A stretch of 64,000 nucleotides of DNA from an uncultured Acidimicrobiales bacterium. GTDB taxonomy: Bacteria > Actinomycetota > Acidimicrobiia > Acidimicrobiales > CADCSY01. This document shows positions 46,958 through 56,553 of the stretch, piece after piece. A model generated the notes under the pieces. It ran no database searches, was not told the origin of the DNA, and was given only the letters and a program-made list of their open reading frames with translations. The first letter of the stretch is position 1. Each line of letters starts with the position of its first letter. Position numbers and translations under genes: made by a program. Location: the NCBI GenBank assembly GCA_902805555.1, contig CADCSY010000027.1:1-64000 (forward strand), given 5' to 3'.

Positions 46958-47989
46958 TTGCGATTCCCACCGAGCCGCCTCGTGCGCCTCACCGCCATGC
47001 TCATGGCGCTGTCCCTGTTCGCCGCCGCCTGCGGGGACGACGAAGAGGACGACCCCGTCGCCGCCGAGGACACCGAGACGGAGGAGTCCTCGGACTCCGG
47101 GGCCAGCGAGGACCCGTCCGGGTCCGGAGCCACCGGCGGCGAGCTCTCCGGTGAGATCAACGTCTCCGGCTCGTCCACCGTGCAGCCCATCTCGGTGCGG
47201 GTGGCAGAGCTGTTCGAGGAGGTCGAGCCCGACGTGGTCGTGAACGTCGACGGTCCGGGCACCGGTGACGGCTTCGAGCTGTTCTGCAACGGCGAGACCG
47301 ACATCTCCGACGCCTCTCGGCCCATCGACGAGGAGGAGGTGGCGGCCTGCGAGGAGAGCGGCATCGAGTTCATCGAGCTCAAGGTCGCCTTCGACGGCAT
47401 CTCGGTGCTGACCAACCCGGCCAACGACGCCGTGACCTGCCTCACCTTCGAGGACCTGTACGCCCTCGTCGGCCCCGAGGCCGAGGGCGTCGAGAACTGG
47501 AGCGACGCACAGGCCCTGGCCACCGAGCTCGGTTCGACCACCGAGCTGCCCGACGCCCCGCTCGAGATCGTCGGCCCCGGCGAGGAGTCGGGCACCTACG
47601 ACAGCTTCATCGAGATCGTCTTCGGCGACATCGCCGAGGCGCAGCTCGAAGCCGGTGCGATCACCGAGGACCAGGAGGAGACGACCCGTCCCGACTACCA
47701 GTCCTCGCCCGACGACAACACGATCATCCAGGGGATCGAGGGCAGCGACACCTCCCTCGGCTGGGTCGGCTTCGCCTTCGCCGAGGAGGCCGGCGAGGGC
47801 GTCAAGGAGCTCGAGGTCGACGGCGGCGAGGGCTGCGTGGCCCCCACTGCGGAGACCATCGCAGACGGCAGCTACCCGATCTCCCGGCCGCTGTTCATCT
47901 ACGTGAGCACCACGGCCATGGAGGAGAACCCCGCCGTCGCCGCCTACGTCGAGTACTACCTGGGCGAGGGCATCAGCGCGGTCGAGTAG
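46958..47989 (+). CDS. pstS: phosphate ABC transporter substrate-binding lipoprotein PstS; in-frame TAG at 47987, homologous-looking reading continues to TGA 48074-48076
   Basis: Lipobox [56 protein letters not shown] start with AGGAGG at 46944-46949. Confidence 0.93.
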   Translation: MRFPPSRLVRLTAMLMALSLFAAACGDDEEDDPVAAEDTETEESSDSGASEDPSGSGATGGELSGEINVSGSSTVQPISVRVAELFEEVEPDVVVNVDGPGTGDGFELFCNGETDISDASRPIDEEEVAACEESGIEFIELKVAFDGISVLTNPANDAVTCLTFEDLYALVGPEAEGVENWSDAQALATELGSTTELPDAPLEIVGPGEESGTYDSFIEIVFGDIAEAQLEAGAITEDQEETTRPDYQSSPDDNTIIQGIEGSDTSLGWVGFAFAEEAGEGVKELEVDGGEGCVAPTAETIADGSYPISRPLFIYVSTTAMEENPAVAAYVEYYLGEGISAVE

Positions 47990-48104
47990 GTCGGCTACGT
48001 CGCCCTCCCCGAGGACCAGCTCAGCGAGAGCACCGGGGCGCTCGAGGCCATGACCACTGGCACCCGCGAGGGCTGACCCGCCGCCTGCACCCGAAGGTTC
48101 ACGA

Positions 48105-48132
48105 GGGGGCGGGCCGACCTCGGCCCGCCCCC
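48105..48132 (+). terminator. strong pstS-pstC intercistronic stem-loop (attenuator or mRNA-stabilising)
   Basis: GGGGGCGGGCCGA-CC-TCGGCCCGCCCCC, 13-bp perfect arms, no clear U tract. Confidence 0.6.
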
Positions 48133-48208
48133 GCCCCCTTCCAGCTGCACCTCACCTCCAGCTGCACCCACTTCCGACGGCCCTCGACGACAGGCGAGAC
48201 TGCGACAC

Positions 48209-49150
48209 ATGGCCACCGCCACACCCCCACATGCGGACCTGAGCCTCGCCTCGTTCCGCGGCGACGGCCGTCGCATGCGCAAGGAGCGGGGCATCCGCTA
48301 CCTCTTCCGCCTGGCCGCCGTGCTGAGCATCGTGATCAGCGGCCTGATCGTGCTCTCGCTCGTCCGGGAGGCGTGGACGTTCATCACCCAGGTCGAGTGG
48401 GCGTCGCTGCTCACCACCGGTTGGTTCCCCCGCCGGGGCCAGTACGACGTGCTCACCCTCGTGGTCGGCAGCCTGCTCGTGACCGGGGTCGCCATGCTCG
48501 TCGCCATCCCGATCGGGATGGGCGCCGCCATCTACCTGTCCGAGTACGCCACGTCCAGGGTCCGTCGCTACCTGAAGCCCGCCCTCGAGATCCTCGCCGG
48601 GATCCCGAGCGTGGTGCTCGGCTACTTCGCCCTCACGTTCATCTCGCCCGAGATCGTCGGTCGGATCGTGCCCTCCTCCAACCAGTTCAACCTGGCCGCC
48701 GCCGGCATCGGGGTCGGCATCCTCACCATCCCCCTGATCGCCTCGATCGCCGAGGACGCCATGCGCTCGGTGCCGAACGCCCTGCGGGAGGCGTCGTACG
48801 GGATGGGCGCCCGCAAGGTGACCACGTCGGTCAAGGTCGTGATCCCCGCTGCGGTGTCCGGCCTGGTCGCCGCCTTCATCGTCGGCGTCTCCCGGGCCAT
48901 CGGGGAGACGATGGTCGTCTTCATCGCCGCAGGAGCCAGCGGTGGCGCCCTGCGCAGCTTCGACCCGTTCGGCCAGGGCCAGACGATGACAGGGGGCATG
49001 GCCTCGCTGGCGTCGGGCACCGATCAGGTGAGGGGGGCCGCGCTCACGTTCCAGAGCCTGTTCTTCATCGGGATGCTGCTGTTCCTCATCACCTTGCTGC
49101 TCAACGTCTTCGCCGACCGCTTCGTCCGCCGCGTGCGGCAGAAGTACTAG
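48209..49150 (+). CDS. pstC: phosphate ABC transporter permease PstC
   Basis: [50 protein letters not shown] (EAA loop); position between pstS and pstA. Confidence 0.95.
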   Translation: MATATPPHADLSLASFRGDGRRMRKERGIRYLFRLAAVLSIVISGLIVLSLVREAWTFITQVEWASLLTTGWFPRRGQYDVLTLVVGSLLVTGVAMLVAIPIGMGAAIYLSEYATSRVRRYLKPALEILAGIPSVVLGYFALTFISPEIVGRIVPSSNQFNLAAAGIGVGILTIPLIASIAEDAMRSVPNALREASYGMGARKVTTSVKVVIPAAVSGLVAAFIVGVSRAIGETMVVFIAAGASGGALRSFDPFGQGQTMTGGMASLASGTDQVRGAALTFQSLFFIGMLLFLITLLLNVFADRFVRRVRQKY

Positions 49151-49159
49151 GAGCCAGCC

Positions 49160-50128
49160 GTGGCACTCGCCAACCCCGCCGTGACCGCCGACGCGGTGCG
49201 CGCCCGCCTCGAGCGCGGCCAGCTCGACATCGCGGGCGCCGTCTTCAAGGCCCTCATCTCGCTCGCCATCCTGCTCAGCCTCCTCGTGATCGGGGTGCTG
49301 CTCTACGACGTGGTCCACGACGGTTGGTCGGTGCTCGCCGACCGCCCGGTCGACTTCCTCAGCGGCACCCTGCGGTCGCAGGCGGGCGAGGCCGGCGTCT
49401 TCCAGGGCCTGCGAGGCACGTTCTGGATCGGCGTGTTCACGGTCGTCCTCGCCTTCCCGATCGGCATCGGCGCAGCGGTCTACCTCGAGGAGTACGCCCC
49501 CGACACCCGCTTCACCAGGTTCATCGCCATCAACATCCGCAACCTCGCCGGGGTGCCCTCGGTGGTCTACGGGATCCTCGGCTTCGCCATCTTCGTCAAG
49601 ACGCTCGCACTGTTCCCCGAGTGGCTGCCGTTCCTCGGGGGGCGCACGTTCACCGGTGGCCGCACCACGATGGCGGCCGGGATCACGCTTGCCGTGCTGG
49701 TGCTGCCGCTCGTCATCATCACCGCCTCCGAAGCCGTGCGGGCCGTGCCCGACAGCATCCGCGAGGCGGGCTTCGGCGTGGGCGCCACCAGGTGGGAGGT
49801 GGTCCGCAGCCACGTGCTGCCCTACGCCGCCCCCGGCATCATCACCGGGACGATCCTGTCCCTCGCCCGTGCGCTCGGCGAGGCGGCGCCGCTGATCCTG
49901 GTCGGGGCGGTCACGGGCCGCCTCGGGCAGTCAGGCGGCCTGCTCGACCCTGCGCAGCTGCACGAGCGCTTCACGGCGATGCCCATCATCATCACGGACT
50001 GGTCCGGCCAGCCCGGCGCGTTCCAGACGGAGAACGCGCCGGCGGCCATCCTCGTGCTCCTGGTCGTCGTGCTGTTCGCCAACACCGCGGCGATCCTGTT
50101 GCGGAACCGCTACGAGAAGAAGAGGTGA
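49160..50128 (+). CDS. pstA: phosphate ABC transporter permease PstA
   Basis: [57 protein letters not shown]. Confidence 0.95.
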   Translation: MALANPAVTADAVRARLERGQLDIAGAVFKALISLAILLSLLVIGVLLYDVVHDGWSVLADRPVDFLSGTLRSQAGEAGVFQGLRGTFWIGVFTVVLAFPIGIGAAVYLEEYAPDTRFTRFIAINIRNLAGVPSVVYGILGFAIFVKTLALFPEWLPFLGGRTFTGGRTTMAAGITLAVLVLPLVIITASEAVRAVPDSIREAGFGVGATRWEVVRSHVLPYAAPGIITGTILSLARALGEAAPLILVGAVTGRLGQSGGLLDPAQLHERFTAMPIIITDWSGQPGAFQTENAPAAILVLLVVVLFANTAAILLRNRYEKKR

Positions 50129-50133
50129 GCGAC

Positions 50134-51009
50134 ATGTCGCCCGAGCAGCGGACGATCGACCAACCCAAGATCGACCTCGCCGCCCCCGATGTGGCGCCGG
50201 TGGTGCCGCGGAGCGAGCCGGCACCGCAGACGGACCCCGTCTTCGCGGTCGACGACCTGAGCGTGTACTACGGCGCCTTCCGTGCGGTCCGCGACGTGTC
50301 GCTGACGGTCAAGCAGCGCCAGGTGACGGCGTTCATCGGCCCGTCGGGCTGCGGCAAGACGACCGTGCTCCGCTGCTTCAACCGGATGAACGACCTCATC
50401 GACACCGCGCGGGTGGAGGGGTCGATCAAGTACCACGGGATCGACCTCTACGACTCGCAGGTGAACCCGGTCGAGGTCCGTCGGCGGATCGGGATGGTGT
50501 TCCAGAAGCCGAACCCGTTCCCCAAGTCGATCTACGACAACATCGCCTTCGGCCCCAGGATCGCCAAGCACAAGGGCGACATGGACGACCTGGTCGAGCG
50601 CTCGCTGCGGCGGGCGGCGCTCTGGGACGAGGTGAAGGACCGCCTGAAGTCCTCGGCGATGGGCCTCTCCGGCGGCCAGCAGCAGCGCCTGTGCATCGCG
50701 CGGGCGCTGGCGACCGACCCCGAGGTGATCCTGATGGACGAGCCCGCCTCGGCCCTGGACCCGATCGCGACCGGGCGCATCGAGGACCTCATGGCCGAGA
50801 TCAAGAGCGAGTACACCATCATCATCGTCACCCACAACATGCAGCAGGCTGCTCGTGTGAGCGACATGTGCGCCTTCTTCACGGCGGAGGTCAACGAGGT
50901 GAGCGACACCCGTACCGGCATCCTCGTGGAGTTCGACCGGACCGAGCAGATGTTCTCCAACCCGAGCGACTCCCGGACCGAGAACTACGTCACCGGCCGG
51001 TTCGGCTGA
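50134..51009 (+). CDS. pstB: phosphate ABC transporter ATP-binding protein PstB
   Basis: [77 protein letters not shown] 50134 or GTG 50125. Confidence 0.97.
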   Translation: MSPEQRTIDQPKIDLAAPDVAPVVPRSEPAPQTDPVFAVDDLSVYYGAFRAVRDVSLTVKQRQVTAFIGPSGCGKTTVLRCFNRMNDLIDTARVEGSIKYHGIDLYDSQVNPVEVRRRIGMVFQKPNPFPKSIYDNIAFGPRIAKHKGDMDDLVERSLRRAALWDEVKDRLKSSAMGLSGGQQQRLCIARALATDPEVILMDEPASALDPIATGRIEDLMAEIKSEYTIIIVTHNMQQAARVSDMCAFFTAEVNEVSDTRTGILVEFDRTEQMFSNPSDSRTENYVTGRFG

Positions 51010-51014
51010 GCCCG

Positions 51015-51674
51015 GTGCGGGCCGGCTTCTCGGGAGAGCTGGAGCAGGTCCGGCTCCAGGTCGAGGTGACGGCTGTCCGCGTCGGAGAGGCGATCGGGCG
51101 CATGCGGTCGGTGCTCGCCACCGGCGACCTCGGCCTCGCTGCGCAGGCGCTCGCAGCCGACGACGAGATCGACGCCATGGTCGTGTCGCTCACGGAGCGG
51201 ACCTACGACCTCATCCGCCGCGAGGCACCGGTCGCCTCGGACCTGCGCTTCCTCGTCTCGGCGCTGCGCATGCTCGAGGAGCTCGAGCGGATCGGCGACC
51301 TGTCCCTGCGGGTCGTGAAGCAGGCGCCGGAGCAGCCCCTGCTCGCCTCGCAGCCGGACATCTTCCGTACCCTCGTGGACATGGCTGCGCTCGCCGAGGA
51401 CCTCTACCGCACGGCGCTCGGGGCGTGGTCGGCCCAGGACCTCGATGCGGCGCACACGCTGGCGGTCCGCAACCGGAGCATGGACGGCCACTACGCCGAC
51501 CTGCTCCGCCACATCCTCGAGCTCGAGGGGCCGGGCGCCACCCACCTCGCCGTCGCCGCCGTCCTCACCGGCCGTGCGCTCGAGCGCATCGCCGACCACG
51601 CCGTGATCGTGGGGGAGCGGCTCCGCTACCTCCTCACCGGCGATCCCGCCTACCTCGCCTCGGAGATCAGGTAG
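51015..51674 (+). CDS. PhoU-domain protein (first, divergent copy)
   Basis: SDLRFLVSALRMLEELERIGDLSLRVVK; GRALERIADHAVIVGERLRYLLTG. Confidence 0.88.
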   Translation: MRAGFSGELEQVRLQVEVTAVRVGEAIGRMRSVLATGDLGLAAQALAADDEIDAMVVSLTERTYDLIRREAPVASDLRFLVSALRMLEELERIGDLSLRVVKQAPEQPLLASQPDIFRTLVDMAALAEDLYRTALGAWSAQDLDAAHTLAVRNRSMDGHYADLLRHILELEGPGATHLAVAAVLTGRALERIADHAVIVGERLRYLLTGDPAYLASEIR

Positions 51675-51677
51675 CCC

Positions 51678-52454
51678 ATGGAGGACATCCGCAAGTCGTT
51701 CCACCACGACCTCGACCTCATCCGCGACGACATCGTGCGCCTCGCCTCGATGGTCACCGAGGCCCTCGGCAAGGCCACGATCGCGCTGCTCGACGGCGAC
51801 CTGCAGACGGCGAACGAGATCATCCAGGGCGACGACGTGCTCGACACCCTCTCCCTCGACATCGAGGAGCGGTGCTACCAGCTGCTCGCCCTGCAGCAAC
51901 CGATGGCCACCGACCTCCGGGCGCTCGTCGCGGCGCTGCGGATGGTGGCTGAGATCGAGCGGTCGGGCGACCTCGTCTCCAACATCATGAAGGCCGCCCG
52001 GCGGATGTACGGCGCGGAGCTCGACCCCAAGGTCAGGGGGCTCATCACCCGCCTCGGCCAGGAGGTCCACCGCCTGTTCCGCCTGAGCATCGACGCCTAC
52101 GTCGACCGCAACGACGGGCTCGCCGCTGCGCTCGACGACATGGACGACACCGTCGACGCGCTCCACGCCGACTACATCCAGTCCATCTTCGAGAGCCACG
52201 AGACGAGCGCCATGCAGCTCCAGACGGCCGTCCAGCTGGCGCTGGTCGGGCGCTACTACGAGCGCATCGCCGACCACGGCGTGAACATCGCCGAGCGGGT
52301 GCGGTACATGGTCACGGGCTGGCTGCCCGAGCACACGGGGGCCGCCCGCCTCGCTGCGCAGAACGCCCGCAGCGAGATGCTGTCGGTCGCCGTCGAGGTC
52401 GCGCAGGGCGGGGAGGAGGCCGCTGACGGCACGGCCGACGGTCGGGGAGCCTGA
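51678..52454 (+). CDS. phoU: phosphate transport system regulatory protein PhoU
   Basis: MEDIRKSFHHDLDLIRDDIVRLASMVTEAL...QQPMATDLRALVAALRMVAEIERSGDLVSNIMK; YYERIADHGVNIAERVRYMVTG. Confidence 0.94.
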   Translation: MEDIRKSFHHDLDLIRDDIVRLASMVTEALGKATIALLDGDLQTANEIIQGDDVLDTLSLDIEERCYQLLALQQPMATDLRALVAALRMVAEIERSGDLVSNIMKAARRMYGAELDPKVRGLITRLGQEVHRLFRLSIDAYVDRNDGLAAALDDMDDTVDALHADYIQSIFESHETSAMQLQTAVQLALVGRYYERIADHGVNIAERVRYMVTGWLPEHTGAARLAAQNARSEMLSVAVEVAQGGEEAADGTADGRGA

Positions 52455-52455
52455 C

Positions 52456-53250
52456 GTGCAGATCCTGGTGACGAACGACGACGGCATCGACGCGCCGGGC
52501 ATCGGACCGCTGGCGAGAGCGGTGGTGGCGGGCGGGCACGACGTCGTCGTCGCCGCCCCGCTCGACGACCGGAGCGGCAGCAGCGCGGCGCTCGGGCGCC
52601 TGCACGTCGACGACACGATCGTCCTCGAGGACCGCCAGCTCGACGGGCTGACCGGGATCCCCTGCTTCGGGATCGAGGGGCCGCCTGCGCTGTGCGTCAT
52701 GGCGGCACGCCTCGGTGGCCTCGGGCCTGTCCCGGACCTGGTGGTCTCGGGGATCAACCCCGGGCCGAACACCGGTCGGGCGGTGCTGCACTCGGGCACG
52801 GTGGGCGCGGCGCTGACCGGTGCGAACTTCGGCATCTCGGGTCTGGCCGTGAGCATGGGCGTCGGCGAGGTCTACCTCTGGGAGACCGCAGCCGAGCTCG
52901 CCGGGGGGGCGCTCGCCTGGCTCCTCGGGCAACCGGCCAAGACGGTCGTGAACCTCAACGTGCCGAACCTCCCCCTCAAAGAGGTGCGGGGCGTGCGGTG
53001 GGCGACGCTCGCCCCGTTCGGCACCGTGCGAGCCGCCCTGGTCGAGGCGCAGGGTGGCAGCGGGCTGCAGATGGAGCTGCGCGAGCACGGCGAGCAGCTG
53101 CCAGCCGAGTCCGACACCGCGCTCGTCAACGCCGGCTACGCCGCCGTCACCGTCCTGCAGGGCATCACGGCTGCGCCGGCATCCGACGTGGCCGACGTCG
53201 TCGAGCTGAGCACCCTCGCCCCCGCAGCAGGGTGGGAACGGACGCCATGA
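52456..53250 (+). CDS. surE: 5'/3'-nucleotidase SurE
   Basis: MQILVTNDDGIDAPGIGPLARAV; VVSGINPGPNTGRAVLHSGTVGAALTGANFG. Confidence 0.95.
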   Translation: MQILVTNDDGIDAPGIGPLARAVVAGGHDVVVAAPLDDRSGSSAALGRLHVDDTIVLEDRQLDGLTGIPCFGIEGPPALCVMAARLGGLGPVPDLVVSGINPGPNTGRAVLHSGTVGAALTGANFGISGLAVSMGVGEVYLWETAAELAGGALAWLLGQPAKTVVNLNVPNLPLKEVRGVRWATLAPFGTVRAALVEAQGGSGLQMELREHGEQLPAESDTALVNAGYAAVTVLQGITAAPASDVADVVELSTLAPAAGWERTP

Positions 53251-53309
53251 GCGACCAGCGGGAGCGTGGCCCGAGCGGCCCGGCCGAAGGCCGAGAGCGG
53301 CAGACGTGA
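53247..53309 (+). CDS. putative 20-aa linker ORF overlapping surE stop and kinase start
   Basis: ATGA overlap with surE stop (53247-53250) and GTGA overlap with the kinase start (53306-53309): MSDQRERGPSGPAEGRERQT. Confidence 0.35.
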   Translation: MSDQRERGPSGPAEGRERQT

Positions 53310-54574
53310 GCGGGGTGGCGGCCGCAGCACTGGTGGTGGCGCTGGTCGCCGTCGTGGTCCTGGCGCGGGCCAACCGGGAGTCCCGGGTGCTGCGCTCGGA
53401 GGTCCATCGGCTCAGGGCGTCGTCGACCGCGGACGCCGCGAGCGCGGCGGCGTGCTCCGCCGGTGTCGCCCGCCTCGAGCGGGCCCTGGAGGCCATCCCG
53501 CAAGGGGTCGTCGTGTGCGACGCCGACGGGAACGAGGTGTTCCGCAACGGTGCCGCCGCTGCGTTCGCCGGCGCCCGCCACGCCGACGCACTCGTGGAGC
53601 GGGCCATCGGCGACCACCTCAGCTCGGCGCTGGCCGGGGTGCCGCAGCGGCGCGAGCTCGACCTGTTCGGGCCCCCGCGACGCCTGCTGGTCCTCACCTC
53701 CGTCTGCCTCGACGACGGGACGGCGGTCGGCGGGGCCGTCGCCGTGATCGACGACGTGTCGGAGCGACGGCGGTTGGAGGCGGTGCGCCGTGACTTCGTC
53801 GCGAACATCAGCCACGAGCTGAAGACCCCCGTGGGAGCCCTCGGGCTGCTCGCCGAGACGATCGCCGCGGAGCCCGACGGAGCCGTGAACAACCGCCTCG
53901 CGCAGCGGATGACCGGCGAGGCCTTCCGGGTGGCCCGCCTCATCGACGACCTCCTCGACCTCAGCAGCATCGAGGCCGAGGAGACGGCGGTGCACGAGCC
54001 GGTGGCGGTCCACGCGGTGGTCACGGAGGCGGTCAACCGGGTCCGACCGATCGCCGAGTCGCGGAAGATCGACATCGACGTCAGTGGCGTCGCCCGCCGC
54101 CACACGCTGCGGGGCGACCGTCGCCAGCTCGTCTCGGCGGTGGGGAACCTCCTCGAGAACGCCTGCAAGTACAGCGACCTCGGGAGCAGCGTCGAGGTCA
54201 GCTCCAAGGTCCAGGCCGGGTGGGTCGAGATCACCGTGTTCGACCACGGGATCGGCATCCCGGAGAGCGACCTCGAACGGGTCTTCGAACGCTTCTACCG
54301 GGTGGACCGGGCCCGCAGTCGCGGGACCGGCGGGACGGGCCTCGGCCTCGCCATCGTCCGCCACGTCGCCACGAACCACCAGGGTGAGGTGCAGGTGCGT
54401 TCCGGCGAGGGTGTGGGTTCGACGTTCACGCTGCGGCTGCCGACCGGCACGGGCGCCATCCCATCCCAGCCCCTTCCGCCGCCCGTCGCAGGTGCGACCG
54501 CAGTCGGCTCGCCGGAGCCACCCGTCCTGGCGGCTCCGTCGACGGGCACGACACGGGAGGAGAAGACCGCGTGA
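53306..54574 (+). CDS. sensor histidine kinase (SenX3/PhoR-like)
   Basis: N-terminal TM, PAS-like region, RRDFVANISHELKTPVGALGLLAETI H-box, NLLENACKYSD N-box, GTGGTGLGLAIV G-box. Confidence 0.93.
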   Translation: MSGVAAAALVVALVAVVVLARANRESRVLRSEVHRLRASSTADAASAAACSAGVARLERALEAIPQGVVVCDADGNEVFRNGAAAAFAGARHADALVERAIGDHLSSALAGVPQRRELDLFGPPRRLLVLTSVCLDDGTAVGGAVAVIDDVSERRRLEAVRRDFVANISHELKTPVGALGLLAETIAAEPDGAVNNRLAQRMTGEAFRVARLIDDLLDLSSIEAEETAVHEPVAVHAVVTEAVNRVRPIAESRKIDIDVSGVARRHTLRGDRRQLVSAVGNLLENACKYSDLGSSVEVSSKVQAGWVEITVFDHGIGIPESDLERVFERFYRVDRARSRGTGGTGLGLAIVRHVATNHQGEVQVRSGEGVGSTFTLRLPTGTGAIPSQPLPPPVAGATAVGSPEPPVLAAPSTGTTREEKTA

Positions 54575-55302
54575 GCAGCTCGCCCCCGGAGCAGCGTCCC
54601 GTCATCCTCGTGGTGGAGGACGAGGAGTCCTTCGTCGAAGCGCTCGTGATCGGCCTCGACCGAGAGGGCTTCGGCGTCCAGGTCGCTCGCGACGGCGCCG
54701 AGGCGCTCGAGCGCTTCGATGCGGTGCAGCCCGACCTCGTGCTCCTCGACGTGATGCTCCCCCGCATCTCGGGCATCGACGTGTGCCGCCAGATCAGGAG
54801 CCGATCGCAGGTGCCGATCATCATGGTCACGGCCAAGGCGTCGGAGATCGACACGGTGGTGGGCCTCGAGGTCGGGGCCGACGACTACGTCGCCAAGCCG
54901 TACCGCCTCCGCGAGCTCGTCGCCCGCATCCGCGCCAACCTGCGCCGGGGCCACCGGGAGGACGGCCAGCCGTTCGACGACCTGGGGGGGGTCCTCGAGG
55001 TCGGCGACGTCGCCCTCGACGTCGAGCGCCACGAGGTCGTGATCCGGGGCGAGCACGTGAGCCTCCCGCTGAAGGAGTTCGAGCTCCTCGAGCTCCTCCT
55101 CGCAAACGCCGGCCGGGTGCTGCCGAGGGACACCCTCATCAGCCGGGTGTGGGGGGAGGACTACGTCGGGGACACCAAGACGCTCGACGTCCACGTCAAG
55201 CGCCTCCGCAGCAAGGTGGAGGACGATCCCGGCGCCCCCAGCCGCATCGTCACGATCCGGGGTCTGGGCTACAAGTACGAGCGGCCTCGCACCCTGTCCT
55301 GA
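54571..55302 (+). CDS. OmpR-family response regulator (RegX3/PhoB-like)
   Basis: LVVEDEESFVEAL; LVLLDVMLPRISG; VTAKASEIDTVVGLEVGADDYVAKPY; wHTH HVKRLRSKVEDDPGAPSRIVTIRGLGYKYE. Confidence 0.95.
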   Translation: MSSSPPEQRPVILVVEDEESFVEALVIGLDREGFGVQVARDGAEALERFDAVQPDLVLLDVMLPRISGIDVCRQIRSRSQVPIIMVTAKASEIDTVVGLEVGADDYVAKPYRLRELVARIRANLRRGHREDGQPFDDLGGVLEVGDVALDVERHEVVIRGEHVSLPLKEFELLELLLANAGRVLPRDTLISRVWGEDYVGDTKTLDVHVKRLRSKVEDDPGAPSRIVTIRGLGYKYERPRTLS

Positions 55303-55352
55303 GCACCTGCTGGCGTCCTGCGCACCTGCTGGGTGGTCGCAGGCGCCGGAGG

Positions 55353-55763
55353 TCAGCGGCGGCGGAGCCGCCCGCGACGCGTCGGTGCGGGGCCCTCGGC
55401 GGTGAGCACGGCCATCGTCGGCCCGGTGATGGGCTCAACCGAGGGGGTCGAGGCCGAGCCCCGGCGCCTCGCGTGCTTGCCTCCACGGTTCGGGAGGATG
55501 TCGTCGTCCTCGCGGGACCACCCACGGGTCGACCCGCCGGCGGACGGGAGCTGCTGCAGCGCCGTGGCGTCGTCATCCGGCGAGGTGTGCTCGCCGCTGC
55601 CCGGCTGCCCTGCGAACCACGCCTCGGTGGCGTCGTCGAGCGAACCGTCCGTCGGCCAGTCGGCGGGGCCGGGCGGCGACTGCGGGTCGGCGGGGGGTGG
55701 GGCGTCGACGTGCGCGCCCGGGTCGCCGTAGACGTCTTCGAGGAGGCGGGAGAGGTCGCTCAC
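55353..55763 (-). CDS. hypothetical protein
   Basis: MSDLSRLLEDVYGDPGAHVDAPPPADPQSPPGPADWPTDGSLDDATEAWFAGQPG...; acidic/Pro-rich then basic C-terminus. Confidence 0.55.
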   Translation of the reverse strand: MSDLSRLLEDVYGDPGAHVDAPPPADPQSPPGPADWPTDGSLDDATEAWFAGQPGSGEHTSPDDDATALQQLPSAGGSTRGWSREDDDILPNRGGKHARRRGSASTPSVEPITGPTMAVLTAEGPAPTRRGRLRRR

Positions 55764-55815
55764 GGAAGGTGCATCGGCGCCGGTTCGGCCCGACTTGAGC
55801 GCTACGGTCGTGGAG

Positions 55816-56544
55816 GTGGACGGGGACGCCGGGCCCGGGCAGCCGGGGGCCGGCGCCTACGGGGGCGTGACCCTCCCGCCGCTGCTCGCCGTCCAGGAGA
55901 CCGTGCTCGCCACGGACGTGTCGCTGCTCGAGGTGGCGACCTTCGCCGGGGTGATCCCCTGCATCCGCCACGGCGGGCTCGGCGACGGCGAGGTGGCGGT
56001 GGCCATCTTCGTGGGTGGCGCGCTCGGCGGGCTCTCGGGGCCGTCGGGTGGCCTCTACCAGCGGGTGGCGGAGCGGACCGGGGGGATCCGCCTGCACTAC
56101 CGGCGCCCGGGTGACCTCGATGCGTGCGTCGCCGACGTCGTGCTCCTCGCCGACCTCTTGATCCAGCGTGGCTGCCAGCGGGTCCTGACCGTCGGGCACT
56201 CCTTCGGTGGGGCGGTGGCCGTCAGCGCCGGCATCGCGCTGGCCGGGCGCTGCGCAGGGGTGGTCACGCTCGCCACCCAGGCTCCGGGTTGCGAGCGGGT
56301 CGACGAGCTCGAGGCGTCGATCCTCGTGATCCACGGCGAGGACGACGCCATCCTCCCGGACCTGGCGAGCCGGCTCGTCCACGACCTGGCGGGGGGCCCG
56401 AAGGAGCTCCTCCTCCTGCCAGGAGAGGGTCACCTCCTCTCGGGGGCCGCCGACCTGCTGGACGAGCGGGTGACCGGGTTCGCCCTCGCCGTGCTCGGCG
56501 GCGAGGCCGGTGGCGACGACGGCTCCGGTCCCCCGAGCGGGTAG
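55816..56544 (+). CDS. alpha/beta hydrolase
   Basis: VLTVGHSFGGAVAVSAG nucleophile elbow; ILVIHGEDDAILP; LLLPGEGHLLSG catalytic His. GTG 55816 with TACGGT 7 nt upstream. Confidence 0.85.
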   Translation: MDGDAGPGQPGAGAYGGVTLPPLLAVQETVLATDVSLLEVATFAGVIPCIRHGGLGDGEVAVAIFVGGALGGLSGPSGGLYQRVAERTGGIRLHYRRPGDLDACVADVVLLADLLIQRGCQRVLTVGHSFGGAVAVSAGIALAGRCAGVVTLATQAPGCERVDELEASILVIHGEDDAILPDLASRLVHDLAGGPKELLLLPGEGHLLSGAADLLDERVTGFALAVLGGEAGGDDGSGPPSG

Positions 56545-56553
56545 GGAGGGGGC

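Noticed and set aside
48373-50124. 5' extension of the plus ORF containing PstB
   Set aside because: Runs out of frame through pstC and pstA; Arg/His-rich shadow sequence.
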